From contig CALWON010000012.1 in the NCBI GenBank assembly GCA_944383165.1, positions 1 through 39,714 on the forward strand: a DNA stretch of 39,714 nucleotides, in the 5' to 3' direction. The position numbers were made by a program, and so were the translations under genes. Shown here one piece after another: positions 17,094-25,575 of this stretch. Numbering within the stretch: the stretch's first letter is position 1; the number at the start of each line of letters is the position of its first letter. Under the pieces are notes generated by a model. The model searched no databases and was not told the DNA's origin. It saw only the letters and a program-made list of their open reading frames with translations. Source of the stretch: an uncultured Oscillospiraceae bacterium (GTDB taxonomy: Bacteria; Bacillota; Clostridia; Oscillospirales; Oscillospiraceae).

Positions 17094-17130
17094 CATCTGC
17101 CCTGTGCAATTTCTTTGCACAGGGCAGATG
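17094..17130. repeat. Perfect 16-bp inverted repeat after htrA
   Basis: CATCTGCCCTGTGCAA and TTGCACAGGGCAGATG flank a 5-base loop with no mismatch. It begins 14 bases past the htrA stop codon and is the place for a terminator, but the next bases (TATATTC) are not T-rich. It may end or protect the htrA mRNA. Confidence 0.8.
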
Positions 17131-17266
17131 TATATTCTGGCAATCATTCTGGAAAAATTGAAAAATACACCCTGTTTTTCTCTCAAAAAACTCTGTTCTT
17201 TCCTGACAGAATATGATAAGATAATACCCGATTGTTTGAATACTACTATAATTGAAGGAGCGTACC

Positions 17267-18862
17267 ATGATTACAGTTACCGATTTGAGCTTAAACTACA
17301 GCGGCACGCCACTCTTTTCCCATGTGGATTTACAATTTTTGCGTGGCAACTGCTATGGCATTATTGGTGCCAATGGCGCAGGCAAATCCACCTTCCTTAA
17401 AATCCTTTCTGGTGAACTGGAACCCACCAGTGGTCAGGTTTCCCTGTTGCCCAATATCCGTATGTCTGTACTCAAGCAAAATCAGAATGCCTACGATGCC
17501 CACAATGTGATGGACACCGTGATTATGGGTAACCAGCGTCTCTATGAAATTGGCAAGCAGAAAGAAGAACTGTATGCCAAAGAGGAAATGACTGATGAAG
17601 ACGGTATGCTTGCCTGTCACTTAGAGGAAGAATTTGCGGAACTGGGTGGCTGGGAGGCAGAAAGCGACGCCAGCCGCATCTTGCAGGGACTTGGCATTGG
17701 CACTGATCTACATTATAACGATATGGCTACTTTAGATGCCCGCCTCAAGGTGAAGGTTCTGCTGGCGCAGGCTCTGTTTGGCAACCCTGACCTCCTGATG
17801 ATGGACGAGCCTACCAACAACCTGGATATTGATGCCATCAACTGGCTGGAGGATTTCCTCCTAGACTTTGAGGGTACTGTGATTGTAGTCAGCCATGACC
17901 GCCATTTCTTGAATACTGTTTGTACCCACATTGTAGATATTGATTACAATAAAATTAAGATGTATGTGGGCAACTACGACTTCTGGTATGAGTCCAGCCA
18001 ACTGGTACAGCAGCTCATTAAAAACCAGAATAAGCGCAATGAAGAAAAAATCAAGGAGTTACAGGACTTTATCTCCCGTTTCTCTGCCAACAAGTCGAAA
18101 TCCAAACAGGCAACTGCCCGCCGTAAACTGCTGGATAAATTGACCGTTGAGGAACTGCCTGCATCCTCTCGCCGCTATCCCTGGGTAGGCTTCTCCCCTG
18201 ACCGTGAGGTAGGCAAGGACATCCTGTTTGTCACCGATGTGAGCAAAACCATTGATGGTGTCAAAGTATTGGATAAGGTGTCTTTCATTGTGAACCATGG
18301 GGATAAAATTGCCTTTGTTGGGGACAACGAAAATGCCCACACTGCCCTCTTTAAAATCCTGGCTGGCGAAATGGAGCCAGACGAGGGTACTGTAAAATGG
18401 GGGCAGACTGCCACCTACTCCTACTTCCCCAAAGACAATACCCCCTATTTTGAAGGCTGTGATGACAATCTGGTACAGTGGCTGCGCCAATATTCCAACG
18501 ACCCACAGGAGCAATATTTGCGTGGATTTTTAGGGCGTATGCTATTCTCTGGCGATGAGGTCTACAAGCCTGTCAAGGTACTCTCCGGTGGTGAAAAGGT
18601 GCGCTGTATGCTCTCACGTATGATGCTCTCTGGAGCCAATGTGCTAATGCTGGACCAGCCCACCAACCATCTGGATTTGGAATCCATTGCCGCATTGAAC
18701 AACGGGCTGGAAGCGGTCAAATGCAACATCCTGATTTCTTCCCATGACCATCAGCTCATTCAGACCGTCTGTAACCGCATCTTTGATTTTACAGAAGATG
18801 GCAAGTTAATTGACCGCCTTATGTCCTATGATGACTATTTAGAAACACAAAAAGAACAATAA
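17267..18862 (+). CDS. ABC-F family ATPase (YkpA/YbiT-like)
   Basis: This 531-aa soluble protein has two ABC domains and no membrane part, so it belongs to ABC-F, whose members act on the ribosome. NBD1 is classical at the Walker A (GANGAGKST, Lys40) and Walker B (LLMMDEPTNNLD, Glu181), but its signature loop is degenerate (TLDARLK). The linker (about 240-305) is helical and basic with KSKSKQATARRKLLDKL. NBD2 has LSGGEKVR but lacks the Walker A lysine (GDNENAHTA, His358) and has Gln464 in place of the catalytic glutamate (LDQPTNHLD). Start ATG 17267 follows AAGGAG closely. Closest families are YkpA and YbiT; antibiotic protection cannot be claimed. Confidence 0.93.
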   Translation: MITVTDLSLNYSGTPLFSHVDLQFLRGNCYGIIGANGAGKSTFLKILSGELEPTSGQVSLLPNIRMSVLKQNQNAYDAHNVMDTVIMGNQRLYEIGKQKEELYAKEEMTDEDGMLACHLEEEFAELGGWEAESDASRILQGLGIGTDLHYNDMATLDARLKVKVLLAQALFGNPDLLMMDEPTNNLDIDAINWLEDFLLDFEGTVIVVSHDRHFLNTVCTHIVDIDYNKIKMYVGNYDFWYESSQLVQQLIKNQNKRNEEKIKELQDFISRFSANKSKSKQATARRKLLDKLTVEELPASSRRYPWVGFSPDREVGKDILFVTDVSKTIDGVKVLDKVSFIVNHGDKIAFVGDNENAHTALFKILAGEMEPDEGTVKWGQTATYSYFPKDNTPYFEGCDDNLVQWLRQYSNDPQEQYLRGFLGRMLFSGDEVYKPVKVLSGGEKVRCMLSRMMLSGANVLMLDQPTNHLDLESIAALNNGLEAVKCNILISSHDHQLIQTVCNRIFDFTEDGKLIDRLMSYDDYLETQKEQ

Positions 18863-18878
18863 TTACCATCTATTCGTG

Positions 18879-18918
18879 AAAATCCCCTCTTTTTATAACA
18901 GAAAAGAGGGGATTTTCT
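18879..18918 (+). terminator. Terminator of the ABC-F gene
   Basis: AAAATCCCCTCTTTT (18879-18893) pairs with AAAAGAGGGGATTTT (18902-18916), a 15-bp stem with built-in A and T tracts. Confidence 0.92.
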
Positions 18919-18968
18919 ATGGAGACAGGAGAAAATGTTTGAAGATTATAAACTCCATGTAAAATCTA

Positions 18969-18997
18969 TTGACGAGTGGTATCTTGTTTTTTATAAT
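18969..18997 (+). promoter_or_regulatory. Promoter of the Na/Pi transporter leader
   Basis: TTGACG (18969-18974), a 17-base spacer and TATAAT (18992-18997) form a near-consensus sigma-A promoter. The start should be near 19004, giving a 5' UTR of about 225 bases. Confidence 0.9.
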
Positions 18998-19003
18998 AGT
19001 ATG

Positions 19004-19164
19004 TGGTTTAGGATTAGAAAATAAGAGTACAGAGAGGTAGCAATGCCATGGGAGCATCTGTGCCCGGGTCAACAGGAGTTGGCTTAACCAGTCAAAAAAC
19101 GAATTGAGGCATGACCTGCGTAAGAATATGGTATCTTACGTGGGTGATGCCTTTTACGTTTTTT
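19004..19164 (+). ncRNA. Riboswitch-like leader before the Na/Pi transporter, class not recognised
   Basis: The leader ends in a long hairpin whose arms are GGCAT/ATGCC, ACC/GGT and CGTAAGA/TCTTACG (19108-19151) with symmetric mismatches between them, followed by TTTTACGTTTTTT. Upstream, ATGCC occurs a second time at 19043-19047 and could pair with the same GGCAT at 19108-19112. This would close a 60-base domain holding a small hairpin (GTCAAC/GTTGGC, loop AGGA, 19068-19083) and break the terminator. Two exclusive folds of this kind are typical of transcriptional riboswitches. I could not match it to a riboswitch consensus I know. It fills most of the 367-base gap between the ABC-F and Na/Pi genes. 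Confidence 0.6.
19108..19164 (+). terminator. Terminator hairpin inside the Na/Pi transporter leader
   Basis: The 15 base pairs are in three blocks with an 8-base loop, a G-G mismatch and a TG/TG internal loop, then two T-rich tracts. It lies 65 bases before the start codon and so would act as an attenuator rather than end a gene. Confidence 0.65.
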
Positions 19165-19229
19165 GGATGAATGATCCCAGTCAAATTACACACAAATGTT
19201 ATTGTAGAGAATGAGGAGGAAATCCAAAC

Positions 19230-20915
19230 ATGCAAATGACAGACTTTTTAGGCCTGTTAGGAGGCTTAGCTCTGTTCCTTTATGGAATGCAGATGATGAG
19301 CTCCGGCCTTGAAGCCGCCGCAGGTAGCCGGATGAAACTAATCCTGGAACGGCTGACTGCCAACCGTTTTTTGGGCGTTCTGGTCGGTACCCTGATTACC
19401 GCCGTCATCCAGTCGTCCTCTGCCACTACTGTTATGGTGGTTGGCTTTGTCAATGCTGGTATGATGACCCTTGGGCAGGCTGTGTGGATTATTATGGGTG
19501 CCAACATCGGTACCACAGTCACAGGTCTGCTGATTGCCCTAGATGTGGGTGAATTGGCTCCGCTGTTTGCCTTTGTAGGTGTTGCCCTTGTGGTGTTTGT
19601 GAAGCGTCCACAGCTTCAGCACATCGGTCAAATTTTAGCTGGTCTCGGTGTGCTATTTATTGGTATGGATATGATGAGTAGTGCCATGTCCCCCCTGCGT
19701 GAATCTGAGGCATTTATCAATCTAATGTCCACCTTCTCCAATCCTTTGCTGGGTATTCTGGCCGGTGCTGGCTTTACTGCTGTCATTCAGTCTTCCTCTG
19801 CCTCTGTTGGTATTTTGCAGACCCTTGCCAACAGTGGTGTGATCCCCCTTTCCAGTGCTGTCTTTGTGCTGTTTGGTCAAAACATTGGTACCTGTATTAC
19901 CGCAGTATTGGCTTCCATTGGTACCAGCCGTAGCGCCAAACGTACCACCATCATCCACCTCATGTTTAATGTGATTGGTACCATTATATTTACCATTCTC
20001 TTTATGCTGTTCCCCATTGCCCATGTGATTGATGGTACCATTGTGCTCCCTGATTCCCTTGGGCAATCTATTTCAGCTATGATGCCCACATCCCCTGCCG
20101 CTCAGATTGCTTTGACGCACACCTGTTTTAATATTATTACCACCATCCTGCTCCTGCCTCTTGGCAACTATCTGGCTATGGCTGCCACCAAAATTCTACC
20201 TGAACGCCCAGAGGACAGAGATGGTCAGATGCATCTGGAGTACCTGACCCCAGTACAGATTAGCAGTAAAGACGGCGGTCTGGGTGTATCTGCCATTTAT
20301 GTGGACCAGCTTCAGCATGAGCTGCGCCGCATGATGATAATGGCACAGGAAAATGTGGAAGCCAGTTTCCATTCCGTTTTGAATCGCAGTGTAGACCAGT
20401 TAGAGCGTGTGGAGGAAGTAGAAGAATATTTGGACTTTCTCAACAAAGAAATTTCTCTGCATGTCTCCAAACTGATTACCTATGAAACCAACGAACAGGC
20501 CTCAGCGGTTGTCAGTGGCTTCTTTACCATCTCTGGCAATATTGAGCGCATTGGCGACCATGCCAACAACCTGGCTGGTTATACCAAAAAACTGCTCAGT
20601 CGGAATATCACTTTCTCTGATGCAGCCATTGGAGAAATTACTGCGATGCGGGATATCTGTGAAGAAGGCATCAACCAACTGCTGGATGAACATGCCGGTA
20701 CACAAAGCTGGCTCTCAGAAGTGTCTGCTCTGGAGCAAAAAATTGATGATATGCGCCGGGACTTCCGCCGCAACCATTTAGCCCGCATGAAAGATGGTAC
20801 CTGCTCTGAGGAAGCATGTATCATCTACGCTGAACTGCTTACAGATTTTGAGCGAATCGGTGACCATGTTCTCAATATTGCAGAAGAACTGGCAAAGGTA
20901 AAAGAGCATATCTAA
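19230..20915 (+). CDS. Na/Pi cotransporter family protein with C-terminal PhoU-like domain
   Basis: This 561-aa protein moves phosphate with sodium across the membrane (NptA/YjbB type; some family members export phosphate). The membrane half (about 1-310) holds the two inverted QSSSA repeats that mark the family, AVIQSSSATT near residue 60 and AVIQSSSASV near 187, each followed by a GxNIGT motif (GANIGTTVT, GQNIGTCIT). The C-terminal half (about 345-561) is a helical PhoU-like domain with two copies of a short motif, NIERIGDHANNLA and DFERIGDHVLNIAEEL. GAGGAGG lies 9 bases or so before the ATG. No pst or phoU genes are nearby. Expression is probably set by the leader, which has an internal terminator. 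Confidence 0.95.
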   Translation: MQMTDFLGLLGGLALFLYGMQMMSSGLEAAAGSRMKLILERLTANRFLGVLVGTLITAVIQSSSATTVMVVGFVNAGMMTLGQAVWIIMGANIGTTVTGLLIALDVGELAPLFAFVGVALVVFVKRPQLQHIGQILAGLGVLFIGMDMMSSAMSPLRESEAFINLMSTFSNPLLGILAGAGFTAVIQSSSASVGILQTLANSGVIPLSSAVFVLFGQNIGTCITAVLASIGTSRSAKRTTIIHLMFNVIGTIIFTILFMLFPIAHVIDGTIVLPDSLGQSISAMMPTSPAAQIALTHTCFNIITTILLLPLGNYLAMAATKILPERPEDRDGQMHLEYLTPVQISSKDGGLGVSAIYVDQLQHELRRMMIMAQENVEASFHSVLNRSVDQLERVEEVEEYLDFLNKEISLHVSKLITYETNEQASAVVSGFFTISGNIERIGDHANNLAGYTKKLLSRNITFSDAAIGEITAMRDICEEGINQLLDEHAGTQSWLSEVSALEQKIDDMRRDFRRNHLARMKDGTCSEEACIIYAELLTDFERIGDHVLNIAEELAKVKEHI

Positions 20916-20920
20916 ATGAA

Positions 20921-20957
20921 AATTGCAGCGATGAATCATCATCGCTGCGATTGTTTT
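20921..20957. terminator. Bidirectional terminator between the Na/Pi transporter and mrp
   Basis: GCAGCGATG (20925-20933) and CATCGCTGC (20940-20948) form a 9-bp stem with a 6-base loop. GATTGTTTT follows on the plus strand and AATTTT on the minus strand, which serves both converging genes. Confidence 0.85.
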
Positions 20958-20972
20958 CATGCTTTTCCGTTT

Positions 20973-21782
20973 TTAAACATCCAGTTGGGCTGCTACCCCT
21001 TCCAGATAATTGGTATCCAGTTCCTCCAGTTTACCTGCATCAAAAGCGGCAGCCAGATTGGGGTCAATGGGGAGCTTTGCCAGCAGAGGCAGACCTAGTT
21101 TCATTGCCTCCTGTTCCAAGTGACTCTCTCCAAAAATGGCGTGTTGCTTGCCACAGTCAGGACACTGGAAGTAGCTGTAATTCTCCACCAGACCCAACAG
21201 AGGCACTGACATCATCTGTGCCATGTGGACAGCCTTAGTCACAATCATGGATACCAAATCCTGAGGAGATGTGACCACCACAATGCCATCCACGGGCAGG
21301 GACTGGAATACAGTCAGGGGCACATCCCCTGTTCCTGGGGGCATATCTACAAACATGTAGTCCACCTCTCCCCACTCCACATCACTCCAGAACTGGGTGA
21401 CAACACCAGCAATCACAGGTCCACGCCAGATGACGGGATCTGTCTCATTGGCGGTGAGCAGGTTCAGAGACATCAGCTTAATTCCGCTGGCAGTAACAGC
21501 AGGTTGAATGCCATCCTCTGTTGCCAGTGCCCGTTCATGGATACCAAATGCAGTGGGCATGGAAGGTCCTGTAATATCAGCATCCAAAACAGCCACCTTG
21601 TGCCCTCTGCGTGCCATGGCAATGGCCAGAGAGGCAGTCACTGTGCTCTTTCCAACACCTCCCTTTCCACTGACAACGGCAATCACCCTTTTGATGCTGG
21701 ATTTTGCATTGGCTGGAGCCCTCATATCTCGGGAACTACAGTCCGAACTACAAGTAGAACAGTTGTGAGTACACTCAGACAT
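20973..21782 (-). CDS. mrp: Mrp/NBP35-family P-loop ATPase (Fe-S cluster carrier)
   Basis: This 269-aa cytoplasmic protein is of the Mrp/NBP35 (ApbC) group, which carries Fe-S clusters to apoproteins. Its N-terminus has four cysteines spaced C-x3-C-x2-C-x3-C (C4, C8, C11, C15), a cluster-binding pattern as in Nbp35. Then come the deviant Walker A GKGGVGKST (residues 39-47), AVLDADITGPSMP, and FVDMPPGTGDVPLT. A late CPDCGK pair provides the bridging cysteines of the dimer. An AAAGGAG site lies about 11 bases before the ATG. It is the last gene of the zapA-to-mrp cluster; an 88-base gap separates it from PBP2, with no clear promoter. Confidence 0.93.
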   Translation of the reverse strand: MSECTHNCSTCSSDCSSRDMRAPANAKSSIKRVIAVVSGKGGVGKSTVTASLAIAMARRGHKVAVLDADITGPSMPTAFGIHERALATEDGIQPAVTASGIKLMSLNLLTANETDPVIWRGPVIAGVVTQFWSDVEWGEVDYMFVDMPPGTGDVPLTVFQSLPVDGIVVVTSPQDLVSMIVTKAVHMAQMMSVPLLGLVENYSYFQCPDCGKQHAIFGESHLEQEAMKLGLPLLAKLPIDPNLAAAFDAGKLEELDTNYLEGVAAQLDV

Positions 21783-21870
21783 CTTGTCTGTCTCCTTTCT
21801 TCCTTTGAGACATAAAATCTATTTGTTCAAGCTGTTATCACAGTTGGAACCAAATTGAGTACAGGACAGG

Positions 21871-24171
21871 TCAGGGAAGCAATACATTTTCCATTGGTAG
21901 TTGCCCCTGATTGCCCTCTGTGGTAAAGTAATAGGTCAAAACCTGTGCTGCCATTTCACCCAAAGTAGAACCACTGCCGCCCCGCTCTACCACCAGAGCC
22001 ACTGCAACTTGTGGATCGTCGTAAGGTGCAAAACAGACAAACACTGCATTGGATTGAGATTCCACACTGACCTGTGCAGAACCCGTTTTTGCCCCTACCT
22101 GAAATGGTAAATCTGCAAAGGCATAGGCAACAGAACCCTTTGTAGTCAAATCCAGCATACCTTCCTTGACTGCATCCAGATTTTCCTCTTTGATTTGAAT
22201 GCTGTTGACCACCTGCGGTTCATAATTGTAAACCACCTGGGAAAAATCCCCAGACTTGACTGTCTTGAGTAAATGGGTGGTATACCTTGTACCGCCATTC
22301 ACCAGTGTTGCAATATAATTGGCAAGTTGGATGGGGGTTACCTGTGTGTTTTCCTGTCCGATGGCCACAGATGTGATGTTACCTTCATACCACTTCTGTC
22401 CCACAGATTCTGAATATTCTGGGCTTGCAAGGACACCTGGATACTCAGAAAACTCCACCCCTGTTTTTTGCCCCAATCCGAACATCTCAGCATAGCGGTC
22501 CAAAGTTTCAATCCCCATCCGTCTGCCCACATCGTAAAAGAAGTAGTTACAGGAGACTTCAATGGCCTCTGTCACATCCACTAAACCATGTGTACCACCG
22601 TACTGCCGATAAATCCAACATTGAGGGGGGGCATTGGTTTTTGACCAATAGGTGTACTTACCCTCATCTCTAATTTTGGTATTGGGTGTAATGATCCCCT
22701 CCTCCAAAGCTGCAATGGCTGTAATCATCTTAAACGTGGAACCTGGTGCATAGAGCCCCATAAACGCACGGTTCAGCAGAGGGGATAATGGGTCTGTTGC
22801 ATTTTCTGCATAATCCCTAGAATAATTTTCAAGGGAAAACGTGGGATAGGACGCAGCGGTCAGAACTTCACCTGTATCTACATCCAGTACCACACAAGCC
22901 GCACCACGCACTTCCTTGCTTTCCAAATTTTGCACACCGGTTGCCAGAATTTCTTCCACTTTTTGCTGTAAGTCAATATCAATGGTCAAGAACACATTGT
23001 TTCCTGGCTCTGGCGACATCAGTTCCCCTGTTTCTGTATCGGTCAGCCAATTTGAGGAGATAATTTTTCCATTTTCATTGCGCTCAATGGTTCTGGTGCC
23101 AGATGTACCACGCAAATACTGTTCAAATGCCCATTCAGCCCCCTCTTTTCCTACCTTATCATTGAGGTTATACCCCACATCTAACCCCATATAGTAATCA
23201 GCTTCTTCTGGGCTCATGCTTGCAACACGTCCAAGCAGGTGGGCTGCATATTGGGTATTATACTTGCGCACGGTGACTGCCTCAATTTCCACACCATGCA
23301 GACCCTGTTCTTTCACACTGGTGATAAAGTTGGTACTGACATCCTCAGCAAAGACATACAGGGGCCAGTTGTTGATTTTTGAGCGGTAATACAGCTCATA
23401 TAGCACCCCTGCCACAGCTCTGGCATCCGTTTCAGACATATCCCCAATGTTTAATGTAGGGACTATCTGCCCGTCTTTTTTTGCCTGTTCTTCATCTATA
23501 GCACCAGTCCCTTGGATTCCAAAACTCTTACACATCCGCCCCAACAGCTCCTCTGCTGTGGGTAGACGGTTGGGGTCATCTTCTGAAGCCTGATTGACTG
23601 GCTCCTCCTCCGCAAATCCCAACGAAATCATCAGGTTCTCCCACCAACTGGGTTCCTCTGGTTCTGGTTCTTCCACCGGTTCTGGTTCTTTTGTAGGGTC
23701 GTTAATCCATTTCATATTGACAGCCAGGCTGCCCAGTTTGGTCAATTTTTTGACCTCATTGCCCTCCTCATCTGTACTGACTGTGAAAAATGGGGTTTCT
23801 GTGGTATAAGTGAAGGGGGGTGTAGTGGAAATGGGTAGGGTGTCTGCCCACACTACACCCTCTTGTCTTGCCACTTCAATGAGAGACAGCAGGTTTTCAC
23901 ACCGCTCCTGACTATCTCCCATCAGGGATGTATTCAAAGACACTTGATAGGACACTTCATTGGATACCAAAACGGTTCCATTCCGGTCTAAAATCAGACC
24001 TCTGCTGGCTGGCACTACCTCTGTCTCTGCCACCTTTGCCACAGACTGTGTAGCATATTCTGCTCCCATGGTATATTGTAGCGTGTATAAATTGGAGCAA
24101 AGGAAGGTAAGCATGCTGACCAGCACCATAACCACACCCCAAATACGGCGGTTAAACTGTTTTCGATTCAT
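21871..24171 (-). CDS. mrdA: Penicillin-binding protein 2-type transpeptidase
   Basis: This 766-aa class B penicillin-binding protein cross-links peptidoglycan during side-wall growth. One N-terminal membrane anchor (about 11-33) is followed by the pedestal domain with PASRGLILDRNG (about 54-65). The transpeptidase domain has all three active-site motifs: S478-TFK, S540-CN and K695-TG. An insert near residues 158-205, rich in Glu and Pro (KEPEPVEEPEPEEP), splits the pedestal and makes the protein longer than the usual ~650-700 aa. The gene follows mreD by 27 bases, with AAAGGAG 9 bases before its ATG. This is the standard elongasome arrangement; the RodA partner is not in the window. Confidence 0.95.
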   Translation of the reverse strand: MNRKQFNRRIWGVVMVLVSMLTFLCSNLYTLQYTMGAEYATQSVAKVAETEVVPASRGLILDRNGTVLVSNEVSYQVSLNTSLMGDSQERCENLLSLIEVARQEGVVWADTLPISTTPPFTYTTETPFFTVSTDEEGNEVKKLTKLGSLAVNMKWINDPTKEPEPVEEPEPEEPSWWENLMISLGFAEEEPVNQASEDDPNRLPTAEELLGRMCKSFGIQGTGAIDEEQAKKDGQIVPTLNIGDMSETDARAVAGVLYELYYRSKINNWPLYVFAEDVSTNFITSVKEQGLHGVEIEAVTVRKYNTQYAAHLLGRVASMSPEEADYYMGLDVGYNLNDKVGKEGAEWAFEQYLRGTSGTRTIERNENGKIISSNWLTDTETGELMSPEPGNNVFLTIDIDLQQKVEEILATGVQNLESKEVRGAACVVLDVDTGEVLTAASYPTFSLENYSRDYAENATDPLSPLLNRAFMGLYAPGSTFKMITAIAALEEGIITPNTKIRDEGKYTYWSKTNAPPQCWIYRQYGGTHGLVDVTEAIEVSCNYFFYDVGRRMGIETLDRYAEMFGLGQKTGVEFSEYPGVLASPEYSESVGQKWYEGNITSVAIGQENTQVTPIQLANYIATLVNGGTRYTTHLLKTVKSGDFSQVVYNYEPQVVNSIQIKEENLDAVKEGMLDLTTKGSVAYAFADLPFQVGAKTGSAQVSVESQSNAVFVCFAPYDDPQVAVALVVERGGSGSTLGEMAAQVLTYYFTTEGNQGQLPMENVLLP

Positions 24172-24198
24172 TGTGCCGGCTCCTTTCCCTGTACGCTG

Positions 24199-24711
24199 TT
24201 ACGCAAGCCGTGTTCCTCCCACTTTTTGAAAAACACGGTGAAATAGTAGGTAGACAACCGGGGTCCAACATAGGGACCACAATACCTCAGGCACTGCAAT
24301 TCCCAGCAATACATTCAATGTATCCAGTTGGATGAACAGCGCCCTTAAAATTCTCATACCATCTAAAATGGTCAGCACCCCAGCGGAACAGAGGATGCAA
24401 CTCAGGAGAGACTGACTTAAAGCGTACTGGGAAATGGCTCCTGTCACCATGCCAGCCAGTGCCATTCCAAAGACCAGACCACCAAATCCATCTGGATAGG
24501 TCAGCTCCCACAGCAGCCCTACTGCCATCCCGAACCCTGTCCCTGCATAGGCTCCCTCTAGTACCCCTACAATGACCACCACCAGAGGTAACAGCATGGG
24601 AACCACACCAAATATGGGCAAACGATTCAAAACCTGACTATCCATAAACCAAACCAGTAACAGTGCCAAACTATAATAAAACCATTTATGAAATTGGTGT
24701 CGATATGTCAT
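24199..24711 (-). CDS. mreD: Rod shape-determining protein MreD
   Basis: This 170-aa membrane protein has five or six helices and the weakly conserved look of MreD: a FYYSLALLLVWFMDSQVLNRL first helix in short form, PLVVVIVGVLEGAYAGTGFGMAVGLLWEL in the middle, and a WTPVVYLLFHRVF end. MreD is part of the MreBCD elongation complex and joins MreC to the wall-synthesis enzymes. Its place between mreC (21 bases upstream) and the PBP2 gene makes the call safe. GGGAGG lies 6 bases before the ATG. Confidence 0.92.
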   Translation of the reverse strand: MTYRHQFHKWFYYSLALLLVWFMDSQVLNRLPIFGVVPMLLPLVVVIVGVLEGAYAGTGFGMAVGLLWELTYPDGFGGLVFGMALAGMVTGAISQYALSQSLLSCILCSAGVLTILDGMRILRALFIQLDTLNVLLGIAVPEVLWSLCWTPVVYLLFHRVFQKVGGTRLA

Positions 24712-24732
24712 TTTTTCCTCCCATATGGGTTC

Positions 24733-25575
24733 TTATTCTACAATATCAAACGATTTGATGATAAACACCTCAATGAGCTGATCCAGCTTGACTTCTGGAA
24801 CAACCACTGCATAGCGGGTCATACCAGATGGTTCATCAAAGACCGCCTCCACCTGTCCTACCACCAGACCTGAGGGGTATACATCCCCTTTTCCCGATGT
24901 GAGCACTTCATCCCCTGTCACTAGCTTTGCATCATCAGGTAGATAACCCAATCTTAACTTTCCCTCCTGCATCAGTGAAAGCTCCCCTTCCAGCACCCCT
25001 GCTGTGTTGGTTCTGGTAATCAGCCCACCAATTTCCATACTGGTATCAATAATGGTGGTCACAATGGAATAGTTGCTTCCAACTTCAGTCACAACTCCCA
25101 CCAACAGACCAGTCTCTGTCACCACACAGTTCCCAGTCTGAACACCTGCTTCACTTCCCTTACTTAATGTTAAGGTAGACTGCCAGTTCGAGGTAGACCG
25201 GGCATTGACCTTAGCCGATTCAAACACGAAATCTTCCCGTTTTGCCCGCAAGTTTAGCAACTGCCGCAGCTGCTCATTTTCTGTGACCGCAGCCTCATTT
25301 TCCCGCACTTGTGCCCGGAGCTCCGCCACCTCTTTTTCCAGTGCAGCAATCTGTTCCTCCATTTCGCCATAGTGAAGGACATAGCGTTGTACCCCACCTG
25401 CCCAGTCTGCCACCGCTGTCACACAATCCCGAATGGGTGCAGTGATACTGGTCATCAGATTGGAAAATGGATTGGCTGTCCCACCCATCATCAGAGAAGA
25501 AATACAGATGAGTACACTGAGCAAAAAGGCAATGATGAGAAGCCAGATTCCATTATGGCGTAGAAAGTCTTTCAC
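24733..25575 (-). CDS. mreC: Rod shape-determining protein MreC
   Basis: This 280-aa bitopic protein has one N-terminal membrane helix (about 9-29), a coiled coil (about 70-108: EMEEQIAALEKEVAELRAQ in short form), and the extracytoplasmic beta-barrel domain with VNARSTSNWQSTLTLSKGSEAGV, LVGVVTEVGSNYSIVTTIID and the GDEVLTSGKGDVYPSGLVVGQV loop (parts only). It activates PBP2/RodA by filament formation in the family. Translation starts at a GTG whose last three bases of GTGA are the maf stop codon, so the two genes are translationally coupled. No mreB precedes it; maf sits in that place. Confidence 0.95.
   Translation of the reverse strand: MKDFLRHNGIWLLIIAFLLSVLICISSLMMGGTANPFSNLMTSITAPIRDCVTAVADWAGGVQRYVLHYGEMEEQIAALEKEVAELRAQVRENEAAVTENEQLRQLLNLRAKREDFVFESAKVNARSTSNWQSTLTLSKGSEAGVQTGNCVVTETGLLVGVVTEVGSNYSIVTTIIDTSMEIGGLITRTNTAGVLEGELSLMQEGKLRLGYLPDDAKLVTGDEVLTSGKGDVYPSGLVVGQVEAVFDEPSGMTRYAVVVPEVKLDQLIEVFIIKSFDIVE

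Noticed and set aside
17094..17130. The hairpin after htrA as a mobile miniature element
   Set aside because: There is no target duplication and no second copy in this window; only a loose partial match (near 26082-26100) was seen.
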